Origin: Acidimicrobiaceae bacterium
GTDB lineage: Bacteria > Actinomycetota > Acidimicrobiia > Acidimicrobiales > UBA10347
DNA length: 7,209 nucleotides
NCBI GenBank assembly: GCA_003485885.1
Contig: DNHM01000260.1
Span: 1-7,209 of the forward strand
Direction of reading: 5' to 3'
How positions within the stretch are numbered: the first letter of the stretch is position 1; every line of letters starts with the position of its first letter. Shown in pieces: positions 1-5,963 of this stretch. The translations under genes were made by a program, and so were the position numbers. Under the pieces are notes generated by a model. It was given only the letters and a program-made list of their open reading frames with translations, did no database searches and was not told the DNA's origin.

Positions 1-770
1 GGCAGTTTCCGTTCTCCCCGAGTCGCTCGTACACCCCGCCCGATTCAGGCATCGACGACTTCCAAGCGCTCCAAGCACGGTTGGGTTTGCAGCGAGCAGT
101 CTTCGTGCAAGCCAGCTGTCATGGCACCGACAACGCAGCCATGATCGACGCGATCAGGCACGGCGATGGTCGGTACGCCGGCGTCGCCATGATCGATAGT
201 TCCTACACAGACGACGATCTTGCCCATCTCCACGAGAACCAGGTGCGCGGGACCCGCTTCAACTTCGTGGCCCACCTTGGTGGCGCACCAGACCTCGACG
301 AATTCTGGACGTTGGTCCACCGTGTCGCCGAGCTCGACTGGCACATCGTGCTGCACTTCGACGCCAAGGACTTTGCCCACTACAACGGCCTGCTCGATGC
401 CATGCCTGTGCCCTACATCATCGACCACATGGCTCGGGTCCCCGCCGAGGCAGGTGTGGCCCAGGAGCCGTTCCAGCAGCTGCTACATCGCCTACGCACC
501 GACGAAAAGTGCTGGGTGAAGATCTCGTGCGCCGAACGTTTGACTCACGGCAAGGTCGCGCCGTTTGACGATGTCATTCCGCTGGCACAAGCAATCCTGG
601 ACACAGCCCCAGAGCGGGTCCTGTGGGGCACGGACTGGCCCCATCCCAACATGCAGACCATGCCAGACGAAGGCGAACTTCTCGATCTGCTCGCCCGGTT
701 CGCTCCCGATGAAACACTGCGGAACCAGATCCTCGTAGACAACCCTCAGGTGCTTTATGACTTCCACTGA
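1..770 (+). CDS. ligI: 2-pyrone-4,6-dicarboxylate hydrolase, 5' end cut by the window edge
   Basis: This enzyme hydrolyses the lactone 2-pyrone-4,6-dicarboxylate to 4-oxalomesaconate in the protocatechuate 4,5-cleavage pathway; it is cytosolic and belongs to the amidohydrolase superfamily (COG3618 type). The frame is open from base 3, so the 229-residue stretch starting at the ATG at 81 is not the real start. The 255 visible residues begin QFPFSPSRSYTPPD, as in the family, followed by QASCHGTDN (36-44), VLHFDA (116-121), IIDHMAR (139-145) and WGTDWPHPNM (208-217), whose Asp is the expected catalytic residue. From memory of the family length (about 290 residues), roughly 40 N-terminal residues are missing, including the HxH segment of strand 1. 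It ends with TGA and converges with ligK. The call rests on the characteristic motifs plus the lig genes around it; a different substrate in this family is less likely. Confidence 0.88.
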   Translation, partial: QFPFSPSRSYTPPDSGIDDFQALQARLGLQRAVFVQASCHGTDNAAMIDAIRHGDGRYAGVAMIDSSYTDDDLAHLHENQVRGTRFNFVAHLGGAPDLDEFWTLVHRVAELDWHIVLHFDAKDFAHYNGLLDAMPVPYIIDHMARVPAEAGVAQEPFQQLLHRLRTDEKCWVKISCAERLTHGKVAPFDDVIPLAQAILDTAPERVLWGTDWPHPNMQTMPDEGELLDLLARFAPDETLRNQILVDNPQVLYDFH

Positions 771-1063
771 ATCACAACCCAGGAAGACCTGACCTCGGAA
801 AACGCAACCCGGAACGGTCACCGCTGTGCCACGCAACGACATACTTTCTGACCGTTTTTGGGCCCGGTGATCGGCTTGTTGAAGTGACCTGGCCCGAGAC
901 TATGACTGTGGCCGGGCAGCCGTTCGTTCCGCGTTCGTTGCGCTTACTTCCGAAGACCTGGTCGAACGCGAAGCGAACCGCGGCGCCAAGGTGCGGCGCA
1001 GCAATGACCTACCATCTTCGGTCCGTCGTCGAAGCCCTCACCCGCTTGGGCGATACGCAGGCA
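771..1063. other. Intergenic stretch between convergent ligI and ligK, no convincing gene
   Basis: Roughly 290 bases separate the ligI stop from the palindrome beside ligK. A 60-codon frame opens at 884 on the plus strand, but it has no clear Shine-Dalgarno sequence, its product resembles nothing I recognise, and it ends inside the palindrome at 1064. The overlapping frames are open over similar lengths, as expected for GC-rich DNA. The left part holds a terminator-like hairpin. The rest could be an eroded gene or insertion-element remnant, but no transposase motif is visible. Confidence 0.5.
813..859 (+). terminator. Possible intrinsic terminator of ligI
   Basis: AACGGTCA at 813-820 and TGACCGTT at 849-856 are perfect 8-bp inverted arms, and the right arm runs into five T residues (855-859). 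It lies 43 bases after the ligI stop, where a terminator is expected. The 28-nt loop is longer than usual and the stem is only moderately GC-rich, so it may be weak or coincidental. Confidence 0.4.
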
Positions 1064-1094
1064 TAACGAACGGGTGCCTGGCACGGGTTCGTTA
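1064..1094. repeat. 31-nt palindrome (REP-like hairpin or bidirectional terminator)
   Basis: The outer arms TAACGAAC (1064-1071) and GTTCGTTA (1087-1094) are perfect complements. The inner arms GTGCC (1074-1078) and GGCAC (1080-1084) flank a single T. The only unpaired positions are the symmetric GG/GG at 1072-1073 and 1085-1086. It sits 5 bases past the ligK stop (1100-1102), between convergent genes, so it could terminate or protect transcripts from both sides, although neither side has a clear T tract. The GTGCC-T-GGCAC core resembles dispersed extragenic palindromes; only one copy is present here, so calling it a repeat family is inference. Confidence 0.55.
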
Positions 1095-1099
1095 GTTGG

Positions 1100-1804
1100 T
1101 TACAGGCGGTCGACGTATTCAACGCCGAGCTCGGCCAGCTTGGCCCGCAGGCCGTAGAAGTCAACGCCAAGTTCACCAGCTTCAAGCATGACCCGGGTCT
1201 GTTCTTCTTTCGCCAATCGCGCCTGTGACCGTTCGAGCGCCCAGTCGGCTTCGGCCCGTTTGACCACGACCACGCCGTCGTCGTCCGCGCAGATGACATC
1301 GCCGGGGGTAATGATCTCGCCCCCGAGCGTGATGGGCACGTTCACCGAACCGGGCGTTGCCTTGACCGTGCCTTGGCACGAGACATGACGAGTCCATACG
1401 GGGAAACCCATCGCCCGCAGGTCCGCGGTGTCACGCACCGCAGCGTCGGTCACGAGACCTCGAACGCCTCGCACCATCAGCGAGGTCGCAAGAAGATCAC
1501 CAAACATGCCGTGGGTCGATGGCGCCGTGGTCGCAACCACCAGCACATCGCCGGGCTGACAGACCTCGACCGCGGCATGCAACATCATGTTGTCGCCTGG
1601 ATGGCTGAGCACCGTGACCGCCGAACCAGCAATGCGGATGTCTTGCTGGATTGGCCGCAACTCCGCACCCAGATAACCACGGCGTCCGATCGCCTCGTGC
1701 ACCGTCGCAGTGCCAATAGGCCCGAGTACGTCGACGGTCGCTGCCGTGGCTCGGTCTATCTCGCGCACCACAACATGGCGGCCGAAATTGGCTTCTGGGC
1801 TCAT
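1100..1804 (-). CDS. ligK: 4-carboxy-4-hydroxy-2-oxoadipate aldolase (RraA-fold class II aldolase)
   Basis: This aldolase catalyses the last step of the pathway, splitting 4-carboxy-4-hydroxy-2-oxoadipate to pyruvate and oxaloacetate. Family members use a divalent metal and often also decarboxylate oxaloacetate. The 234-residue product has the length expected for LigK/ProA/GalC enzymes. Visible signatures are the HPGDNMMLHAA segment (68-78), the pyruvate-binding loop FGDLLATS (101-108) and RGLVTDAAVRD (115-125), whose Arg124 and Asp125 match the catalytic Arg and metal-binding Asp of the family. GFPVWTR (133-139) and GEIITPGDVICADDDGVVVV (162-181) complete the fold. The start ATG (1804-1802) overlaps the ligJ stop as ATGA, implying translational coupling. 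An RraA-type RNase E regulator shares the fold, but the catalytic residues and lig neighbours favour the aldolase. Confidence 0.9.
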   Translation of the reverse strand: MSPEANFGRHVVVREIDRATAATVDVLGPIGTATVHEAIGRRGYLGAELRPIQQDIRIAGSAVTVLSHPGDNMMLHAAVEVCQPGDVLVVATTAPSTHGMFGDLLATSLMVRGVRGLVTDAAVRDTADLRAMGFPVWTRHVSCQGTVKATPGSVNVPITLGGEIITPGDVICADDDGVVVVKRAEADWALERSQARLAKEEQTRVMLEAGELGVDFYGLRAKLAELGVEYVDRL

Positions 1805-2829
1805 TGTGCGATCTCCAGCCGAGGGAAAACTCTGCGGGCATTGCCTTCGAAGATGACCTGTTTTGTTGCGTCGTCGACATCGACCCCGTTGACCGTGGCG
1901 TTATCGATGTAGATCTTCGTGTCGTCGTAGTAGTTTCCGGTTTCGGGATCGATTCCCCGTACGGCGCCGACCATCTCCGAGGCAAACAACACGTTCTCGG
2001 TCGGCACGACCTCGAGCAGCAGATTGATGCCAGGCTGGTGGTACACGCAGGTGTCAAAATAGATGTGGTCGAGCAGGCCATCGAAGTCCCAACCCTTGTC
2101 GGCGGCCATGCCTTTGAAACGGCCCCAGTGGTATGGCACTGCGCCGCCGCCGTGGGGGATGATCCACCGCAGCCCTGGGAAATCAGCCATGAACCCTGAG
2201 CTCAACGCCTGCATGAATGCAGTTGTGTCTGCCCCCAAGTAATGCGAGCCGGTCGAGAAGAAGTTGTCGTTGCACGACGCCGAAACATGAATCATGCCGG
2301 GTACATCAAGCTCACACATCTTCTCCCATAACGGCCACCAATACCGGTCGTAGAGCGGAGGGCCGGTCCAGAAACCACCGCTTGGATCCGGGTTAACATT
2401 GCAGCCAATAAAACCCATCTCGTCGACGCACCGCTCAAGTTCGCGAACAGAACTATCGATCGCGACCCCTGGTGATTGGGGAAGCTGACATACGGGTGCG
2501 AAGTTGTCGGGGTAGAGGTCGCACACCCGGCGAATGAGCTCGTTTTGATGTTCGGACCAAAACTGCGAGGTGTGCTCATTGCCGATGTGATGGGCCATCC
2601 ACGATGCGCGGGGCGAGAAGATCGTGAGGTCGGCGCCCCGTTCCTGCTGCAACTTGAGCTGGGCCGATTCAATGCTGTCGCGAATCTCGTCGTCCGAAAC
2701 CACCATGGCGCCCTTGTCTCCGACGAAGGCAGCGTCGTCAGCAACGGCTTGCTTCTGACCTTCTCGCCACTCGCCAACACCAGGCGGTGTCGTCGTGTAG
2801 TGACCGTGGCAGTCGATAATTCGTTGCAT
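1801..2829 (-). CDS. ligJ: 4-oxalomesaconate hydratase (amidohydrolase superfamily)
   Basis: LigJ adds water to 4-oxalomesaconate to give 4-carboxy-4-hydroxy-2-oxoadipate, the substrate of the LigK aldolase encoded next. It is an unusual hydratase built on a Zn-dependent amidohydrolase barrel. The 342 residues match the family's length. The metal-site and catalytic residues appear in order: His8 and His10 in DCHGHY, His181 in MIHVSAS, His226 in IPHGGGAVPYHWGR and Glu285 in FASEMVG. Also typical are CNVNPDPSGG (143-152) and GSHYLGADTTAF (194-205). The frame stays open to an ATG at 2859, but the ATG at 2829 is preferred: GGAAGGG lies 6 bases upstream, and starting there puts the HGH motif at the usual position. 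The gene is first in a leftward ligJ-ligK pair and divergent from pobA. A decarboxylase of the same family (ACMSD-like) is the main alternative, made unlikely by the context. Confidence 0.9.
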   Translation of the reverse strand: MQRIIDCHGHYTTTPPGVGEWREGQKQAVADDAAFVGDKGAMVVSDDEIRDSIESAQLKLQQERGADLTIFSPRASWMAHHIGNEHTSQFWSEHQNELIRRVCDLYPDNFAPVCQLPQSPGVAIDSSVRELERCVDEMGFIGCNVNPDPSGGFWTGPPLYDRYWWPLWEKMCELDVPGMIHVSASCNDNFFSTGSHYLGADTTAFMQALSSGFMADFPGLRWIIPHGGGAVPYHWGRFKGMAADKGWDFDGLLDHIYFDTCVYHQPGINLLLEVVPTENVLFASEMVGAVRGIDPETGNYYDDTKIYIDNATVNGVDVDDATKQVIFEGNARRVFPRLEIAQ

Positions 2830-2835
2830 TCGGTG

Positions 2836-2842
2836 CCCTTCC
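2836..2842 (-). promoter_or_regulatory. Ribosome binding site that fixes the ligJ start
   Basis: On the minus strand this reads GGAAGGG, six bases before the ATG at 2829. No comparable site precedes the in-frame ATG at 2859, which lies inside a direct repeat, so the shorter protein is chosen. Confidence 0.7.
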
Positions 2843-2850
2843 GTTCGCCC

Positions 2851-2893
2851 GCCGACCATGCCTATTGCTGCCGATGGAGCCGACCATGCCTAT
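2851..2893. repeat. Pair of perfect 15-bp direct repeats in the ligJ leader
   Basis: GCCGACCATGCCTAT occurs at 2851-2865 and again at 2879-2893, 28 bp start to start, with unrelated bases on either side. The copies lie between the predicted ligJK promoter and the ligJ start, so they would be in the 5' leader of that transcript. They may be binding sites for a regulator on one face of the helix (28 bp is close to, but not exactly, three turns) or the trace of a local duplication. Confidence 0.6.
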
Positions 2894-2909
2894 GGGTAAA
2901 GTCGGAGCG

Positions 2910-2937
2910 ATTATGGGATTGTTCACAATCCGGTCGA
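2910..2937 (-). promoter_or_regulatory. Candidate promoter of ligJ-ligK
   Basis: On the minus strand there is a -10-like CATAAT (2915-2910, five of six matches to TATAAT) preceded by a 16-bp spacer and a -35-like TCGACC (2937-2932, four of six matches to TTGACA). Transcription would start near 2902, leaving a leader of about 70 nt before ligJ. The spacer is wholly occupied by a palindrome, which suggests direct control of this promoter. The elements are judged by eye only. Confidence 0.4.
2916..2931. promoter_or_regulatory. Palindromic operator candidate in the ligJ/pobA divergent region
   Basis: GGATTGT-TC-ACAATCC is an inverted repeat with perfect 7-bp arms and a 2-bp centre. It lies in the 153-bp gap between the divergent ligJ and pobA starts and fills the spacer between the candidate -10 and -35 of ligJK, 51 bp upstream of the pobA ATG. 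Such a dyad suits a dimeric helix-turn-helix regulator, for example of the GntR, TetR, MarR or IclR type, that could control both operons. No regulator gene is in the window, so its identity is unknown. Confidence 0.55.
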
Positions 2938-2970
2938 CAGTCTGACACACTGCTTTCTTTGGCACGCAAC

Positions 2971-2975
2971 AAGGA
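2971..2975 (+). promoter_or_regulatory. Ribosome binding site that fixes the pobA start
   Basis: AAGGA lies seven bases before the ATG at 2983. The frame is open far upstream, to 2476, but that extension runs antisense through ligJ and has no family resemblance. This site, and the N-terminal nucleotide-binding motif right after the ATG, mark the true start. Confidence 0.75.
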
Positions 2976-2982
2976 CAGACAT

Positions 2983-4149
2983 ATGAGAACACAGGTCGCG
3001 ATCATCGGCGCTGGTCCGGCCGGAACGCTGTTGTCTCTTCTGCTTCGTCAACAAGGCATCGAGTCCGTCGTGCTTGAACGCCAGACGAAGGAGTATGTGC
3101 TGAGCCGGATTCGAGCGGGCGTGCTCGAGTGGACAAGTGTCGAGATCATGCGAGCGGCTGGACTTAGCGAACGCCTCGATGTCGAAGGTCACCGCCACGA
3201 AAGCATCAAGATTTCGTGGCGTGCCGAAGAACTTCTTTCGATCGACTTCGAACGACTCGCTGGCAAGCCGATGATGGCCTACGGCCAGACCAAAATCCAG
3301 GAAGACCTCTACGCCGCTGCCGACGCTCACGGCCAGGACATCATCTTCGGCGCTTCCGATGTCGAAATCCACGACCCCAACAGCGACGCGCCGTGGGTGA
3401 GTTTCACCGCCAATGGCGAGCCGGTTCGTCTGGACTGCGACTTCGTGGCTGGTTGCGATGGGGCGCACGGCGTGAGCCGAGGTTCCATTCCTGACTCAAT
3501 CAAACGCGAGTACGAACGGTCGTATCCATTTGGTTGGCTCGGCATCTTGTCCGAGACACCACCGCTCCCCCATCTCCTCTATGCGAACCACGAACGGGGC
3601 TTCGCGCTGTGTTCCGAGCGCAACCCGATGTTGAGCCGCTATTACGTGCAGTGCCCGCTCGACGATCGCGTCGAAGATTGGTCCGACGACCGTTTTTGGA
3701 GCGAACTACTCGCCCGAGTCCCCAAATCCGAAGCCGACAACATCGTTACCGGGCCATCGATCGAGAAGTCGATTGCGCCGCTACGCAGTTATGTGTGCGA
3801 ACCCATGCAATATGGCCGCATGTTCCTGGCTGGCGACGCAGCCCATATCGTGCCCCCGACCGGAGCCAAAGGCCTCAATCTTTCGATCAGCGACGTGCAC
3901 TATCTCGCCACGGCAATGGCCGCCCACTACAGCGGCGACCCCGGGCAGCTTGCGTCGTACTCCGAAACGGCCCTGCGTCGAGTGTGGGGTTCGGTCCGTT
4001 TCTCGTGGTGGATGACCGTGCTGTTGCACCGCTTCCCTGACCAGTCACCGTTCGAGCAACGAGCGAACGAAGAAGACTTGCATTATCTGAGCCGGTCAGA
4101 AGCTGCCCAAACGTCGGTGGCCGAACAATACGTGGGACTCGACCTATGA
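2983..4149 (+). CDS. pobA: 4-hydroxybenzoate 3-monooxygenase (FAD-dependent)
   Basis: PobA is a cytosolic flavoprotein that hydroxylates 4-hydroxybenzoate to protocatechuate using NAD(P)H and O2, feeding the ring-cleavage dioxygenase encoded downstream. The 388 residues are close to the usual 390-395. The FAD-binding GxGxxG is GAGPAG (9-14), the DG motif is GCDGAHGVSR (157-166) and the GD motif is GDAAHIVPPTGAKGLNL (284-300). Residues equivalent to the substrate and proton-relay set of the Pseudomonas enzyme are present: Tyr200, Ser211, Arg213, Tyr221, Pro292 and Tyr383. Arg33, Gln34, Tyr38, Arg42 and Arg44, in the helix linked to cofactor choice, match the NADPH-using enzymes, so NADPH is the predicted donor (inference). 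It is the first gene of the rightward operon, with ligA starting 30 bases after its stop, and is divergent from ligJ. Confidence 0.96.
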   Translation: MRTQVAIIGAGPAGTLLSLLLRQQGIESVVLERQTKEYVLSRIRAGVLEWTSVEIMRAAGLSERLDVEGHRHESIKISWRAEELLSIDFERLAGKPMMAYGQTKIQEDLYAAADAHGQDIIFGASDVEIHDPNSDAPWVSFTANGEPVRLDCDFVAGCDGAHGVSRGSIPDSIKREYERSYPFGWLGILSETPPLPHLLYANHERGFALCSERNPMLSRYYVQCPLDDRVEDWSDDRFWSELLARVPKSEADNIVTGPSIEKSIAPLRSYVCEPMQYGRMFLAGDAAHIVPPTGAKGLNLSISDVHYLATAMAAHYSGDPGQLASYSETALRRVWGSVRFSWWMTVLLHRFPDQSPFEQRANEEDLHYLSRSEAAQTSVAEQYVGLDL

Positions 4150-4179
4150 ACCGTCCACCGAAAACTCGCGGAGACACAC

Positions 4180-4578
4180 ATGGCACTCGATAAGCCGTAT
4201 CTCGACATTCCAGGCACGACCGTGTTCGACACTGATCAGGCAGCTGCTGGCTACGCACTCAATCAGTTCTGCCGGTCGCTGATGGATGCCGACAATCGCG
4301 AGCGATTCCATGCCGACGAACGTGCCTATTTGGACGAATGGCCAATGAGCGAAGACCAGAAGCTGGGCGTGATAGCTCGCGACTTGAACGGCCTGATCAC
4401 TCTGGGTGGAAATATCTATTTTCTGGCCAAGATCGGAGCGTCCGACGGCCAGAGTTACCTACAAATCGTGAGCTCGATGACCGAGAACGACGCAGCAGGG
4501 CACGCAGAGATGATGCTGAATGGCGGGCGTTCGCCCGACGGCAACCGTTATCTCCACGAGTGGAAAGACCGAACATGA
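4180..4578 (+). CDS. ligA: Protocatechuate 4,5-dioxygenase, alpha (small) subunit
   Basis: LigA is the small subunit of the extradiol dioxygenase that opens protocatechuate to 4-carboxy-2-hydroxymuconate 6-semialdehyde. In the known structure it covers the active-site entrance of LigB and holds no metal itself. The 132-residue product has the family's size and helical character, with the hallmark GGNIYFLAKIG (around 85-95) and, near the C-terminus, MLNGGRSPDGNRYLHEW (about 112-128). A GGAG Shine-Dalgarno sequence (4170-4173) lies six bases before the ATG. The stop overlaps the ligB start as ATGA, consistent with coupled synthesis of the two subunits. Related LigA-like domains occur in gallate dioxygenases, but there they are usually fused to the beta part; the separate subunits and neighbouring pobA favour protocatechuate. 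Confidence 0.93.
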   Translation: MALDKPYLDIPGTTVFDTDQAAAGYALNQFCRSLMDADNRERFHADERAYLDEWPMSEDQKLGVIARDLNGLITLGGNIYFLAKIGASDGQSYLQIVSSMTENDAAGHAEMMLNGGRSPDGNRYLHEWKDRT

Positions 4579-5438
4579 GCGCACGCATCACCGCCGCTGT
4601 CTTCACAAGCCATGTGCCAGCGATCGGGGTAGCCATGGATCTCGGTAAGACCGAAGAACCGTATTGGCAGCCACTCTTCGCTGGCTATGAAGCAGGCCGC
4701 ACATGGATTCAGGACAACCCACCCGACGCCGTGATCCTCGTGTACAACGACCACGGAAACGCGTTCGGACTCGACATGGTCCCCACCTTCGCGCTTGGCA
4801 TGTCCCCCAGTTATGAACCCGCCGACGAGGGTTGGGGTCCTCGGCCCGTGCCATCGGTGCAAGGTCATCCGGCGCTGTCAGCCCACATCGCCCACTCAGT
4901 CATCCAGCAGGATTTCGACCTGACGCTGGTCAACGAGATGCCGGTCGATCACGGCCTCACCGTCCCGCTGTCGATCATGTTTGGTCAACCCGAGCAGTGG
5001 CCATGCCCAGTCGTTCCGCTCGCGGTAAACGTTGTGCAGTATCCCGTTCCTTCTGGCCGCCGCTGCTTGGAATTGGGCAAGGCAATCCGCAGAGCCGTCG
5101 AAAGCTTCGACGACGACCTGAACGTGCAGATTTGGGGCACCGGGGGTATGAGCCACCAGTTACAAGGCCCCCGAGCTGGCCTCATCAACTCGGCATTCGA
5201 CAATGCGTTCCTGGATCGCATCGTGACCGACCCCGAGGGCCAGGCTGGCATCGACCATGTCGAGTACGTCCGCGAAGCCGGTAGCGAGGGCATCGAACTC
5301 GTCATGTGGCTGGTTGCCCGGGGCGCTATGGCTGACCTAGCTGGCGGACCTCCTCCACAGGAAGTGCACCGGCTTTATCACGTGCCGGCCAGTAACACGG
5401 CCGTTGGCCAGCTCATCCTCCAAGACGACGCCACCTAG
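4575..5438 (+). CDS. ligB: Protocatechuate 4,5-dioxygenase, beta (catalytic) subunit
   Basis: LigB carries the non-haem Fe(II) centre of the class III extradiol dioxygenase and cleaves protocatechuate between C4 and C5 with O2. The 287-residue product is slightly shorter than the roughly 300 of the Sphingobium enzyme. The expected iron ligands are visible: His13 in FTSHVPAI, His60 in YNDHGNAFGLD and Glu241 in GIELVMWL. The catalytic base His194 is in GGMSHQLQGPR, and His126 in PVDHGLTVPL is also conserved. The frame extends upstream through ligA to 4338, but the ATG at 4575 is chosen: it begins MSARITAAVFTSHVPA, overlaps the ligA stop by 4 bases, and follows GGAAAG (4562-4567) at seven bases. 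It is the last gene of pobA-ligA-ligB, converging on the nitroreductase gene 21 bases beyond. Confidence 0.95.
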   Translation: MSARITAAVFTSHVPAIGVAMDLGKTEEPYWQPLFAGYEAGRTWIQDNPPDAVILVYNDHGNAFGLDMVPTFALGMSPSYEPADEGWGPRPVPSVQGHPALSAHIAHSVIQQDFDLTLVNEMPVDHGLTVPLSIMFGQPEQWPCPVVPLAVNVVQYPVPSGRRCLELGKAIRRAVESFDDDLNVQIWGTGGMSHQLQGPRAGLINSAFDNAFLDRIVTDPEGQAGIDHVEYVREAGSEGIELVMWLVARGAMADLAGGPPPQEVHRLYHVPASNTAVGQLILQDDAT

Positions 5439-5459
5439 TACCCCTCCGGGCCCTGTTTC

Positions 5460-5963
5460 TTAACCCTGCCAACGGTTGTGGATGATGAGATCGTCGAGAG
5501 CGACGCGCGTGCGCTTGAGCGGGCTGTCGGGATGGTCCTCGACGGGATAACCGAGGGTGATGACCATGCCCATGTCCCAGTCATCGGGCAGGCCGATCGC
5601 AGCCCGGGTCTTGTCAGCGTGTTGGAGTGTGACCGGGCACGAGCCAACGCCTTCGGCATGGGCAGCGATCATCATGTTCTGGGCTTGGCGACCAACGTCG
5701 AAGGCGCGAAGTTCAGCGGTGGGCGAAGCGAAACCAATAATTGCCGCCGATGAACCGATCCATGACGAGAAGTCGCCGGCTTCGACCAGCGCATCTTGCA
5801 CTGCCTGCTCGGTAACCACGACTAGCCGGTTCACTTCGAGGTTCTTGGCGCTTCCGGCCATCCTGCCCGCCTGCAAGATGCGATGCATCACATCGTCTGG
5901 GATCGGTTGGTCGGTGTAGACCCGGAGGTCGCGCTTGGAGATGATGGATTCGTAAGGTGTCAC
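5460..5963 (-). CDS. Nitroreductase-family FMN oxidoreductase
   Basis: This is a 167-residue member of the nitroreductase fold, whose members are FMN-dependent, usually dimeric, NAD(P)H oxidoreductases; the substrate cannot be read from the sequence. Visible features are the N-terminal flavin-phosphate segment SKRDLRVYTDQPIPDDVMHRIL (9-30, split across the usual RRS/VRxF motif), AGRMAGSAKNLEVNRLVVV (32-50), the helix FDVGRQAQNMMIAAHAEGVGSCPV (88-111) and MGMVITLGYP (131-140). It is at the short end of the family. The start is GTG at 5963, since an in-frame stop lies six codons upstream and no ATG fits; no good Shine-Dalgarno sequence precedes it, so the message may be leaderless or nearly so. 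It converges with ligB and is divergent from the kinase, so a pathway role is not implied. A part in aromatic or quinone redox is only speculation. Confidence 0.85.
   Translation of the reverse strand: MTPYESIISKRDLRVYTDQPIPDDVMHRILQAGRMAGSAKNLEVNRLVVVTEQAVQDALVEAGDFSSWIGSSAAIIGFASPTAELRAFDVGRQAQNMMIAAHAEGVGSCPVTLQHADKTRAAIGLPDDWDMGMVITLGYPVEDHPDSPLKRTRVALDDLIIHNRWQG

Noticed and set aside
884..1066. 60-codon open frame in the ligI-ligK gap
   Set aside because: No ribosome binding site, no recognisable motif, and equally long frames exist on the other strand, so it is not reported as a gene.
2922..2951. Possible pobA promoter: TTCACA (2922-2927), 18-bp spacer, CACACT (2946-2951)
   Set aside because: The -10 match is poor; a pobA promoter must lie in this region but these hexamers are not convincing enough to list.
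2476..2982. Upstream extension of pobA to an ATG at 2476, giving a 557-residue protein
   Set aside because: The extra 169 residues are read antisense through ligJ, show no domain, and the true start at 2983 has a good ribosome binding site and the family N-terminus.
2738..2992. Open frame on the minus strand overlapping the ligJ start (84 codons)
   Set aside because: It overlaps ligJ out of frame and has no family resemblance; probably a GC-rich shadow, though its internal ATG lies in the direct repeat.
4338..4574. Upstream extension of ligB to 4338
   Set aside because: It runs in another frame through ligA, has a low-complexity Arg-rich translation, and the ATG at 4575 has the correct LigB N-terminus and ribosome binding site.
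1801..5438. A previously undescribed defence or mobile system
   Set aside because: Every sizeable open frame here is explained by known catabolic families; there is no CRISPR array, integrase, toxin-antitoxin pair or tRNA in the window.
5439..5459. Terminator between ligB and the nitroreductase gene
   Set aside because: Only a 3-bp CCC/GGG stem followed by a mixed CTGTTTCTT stretch is seen, too weak to call.
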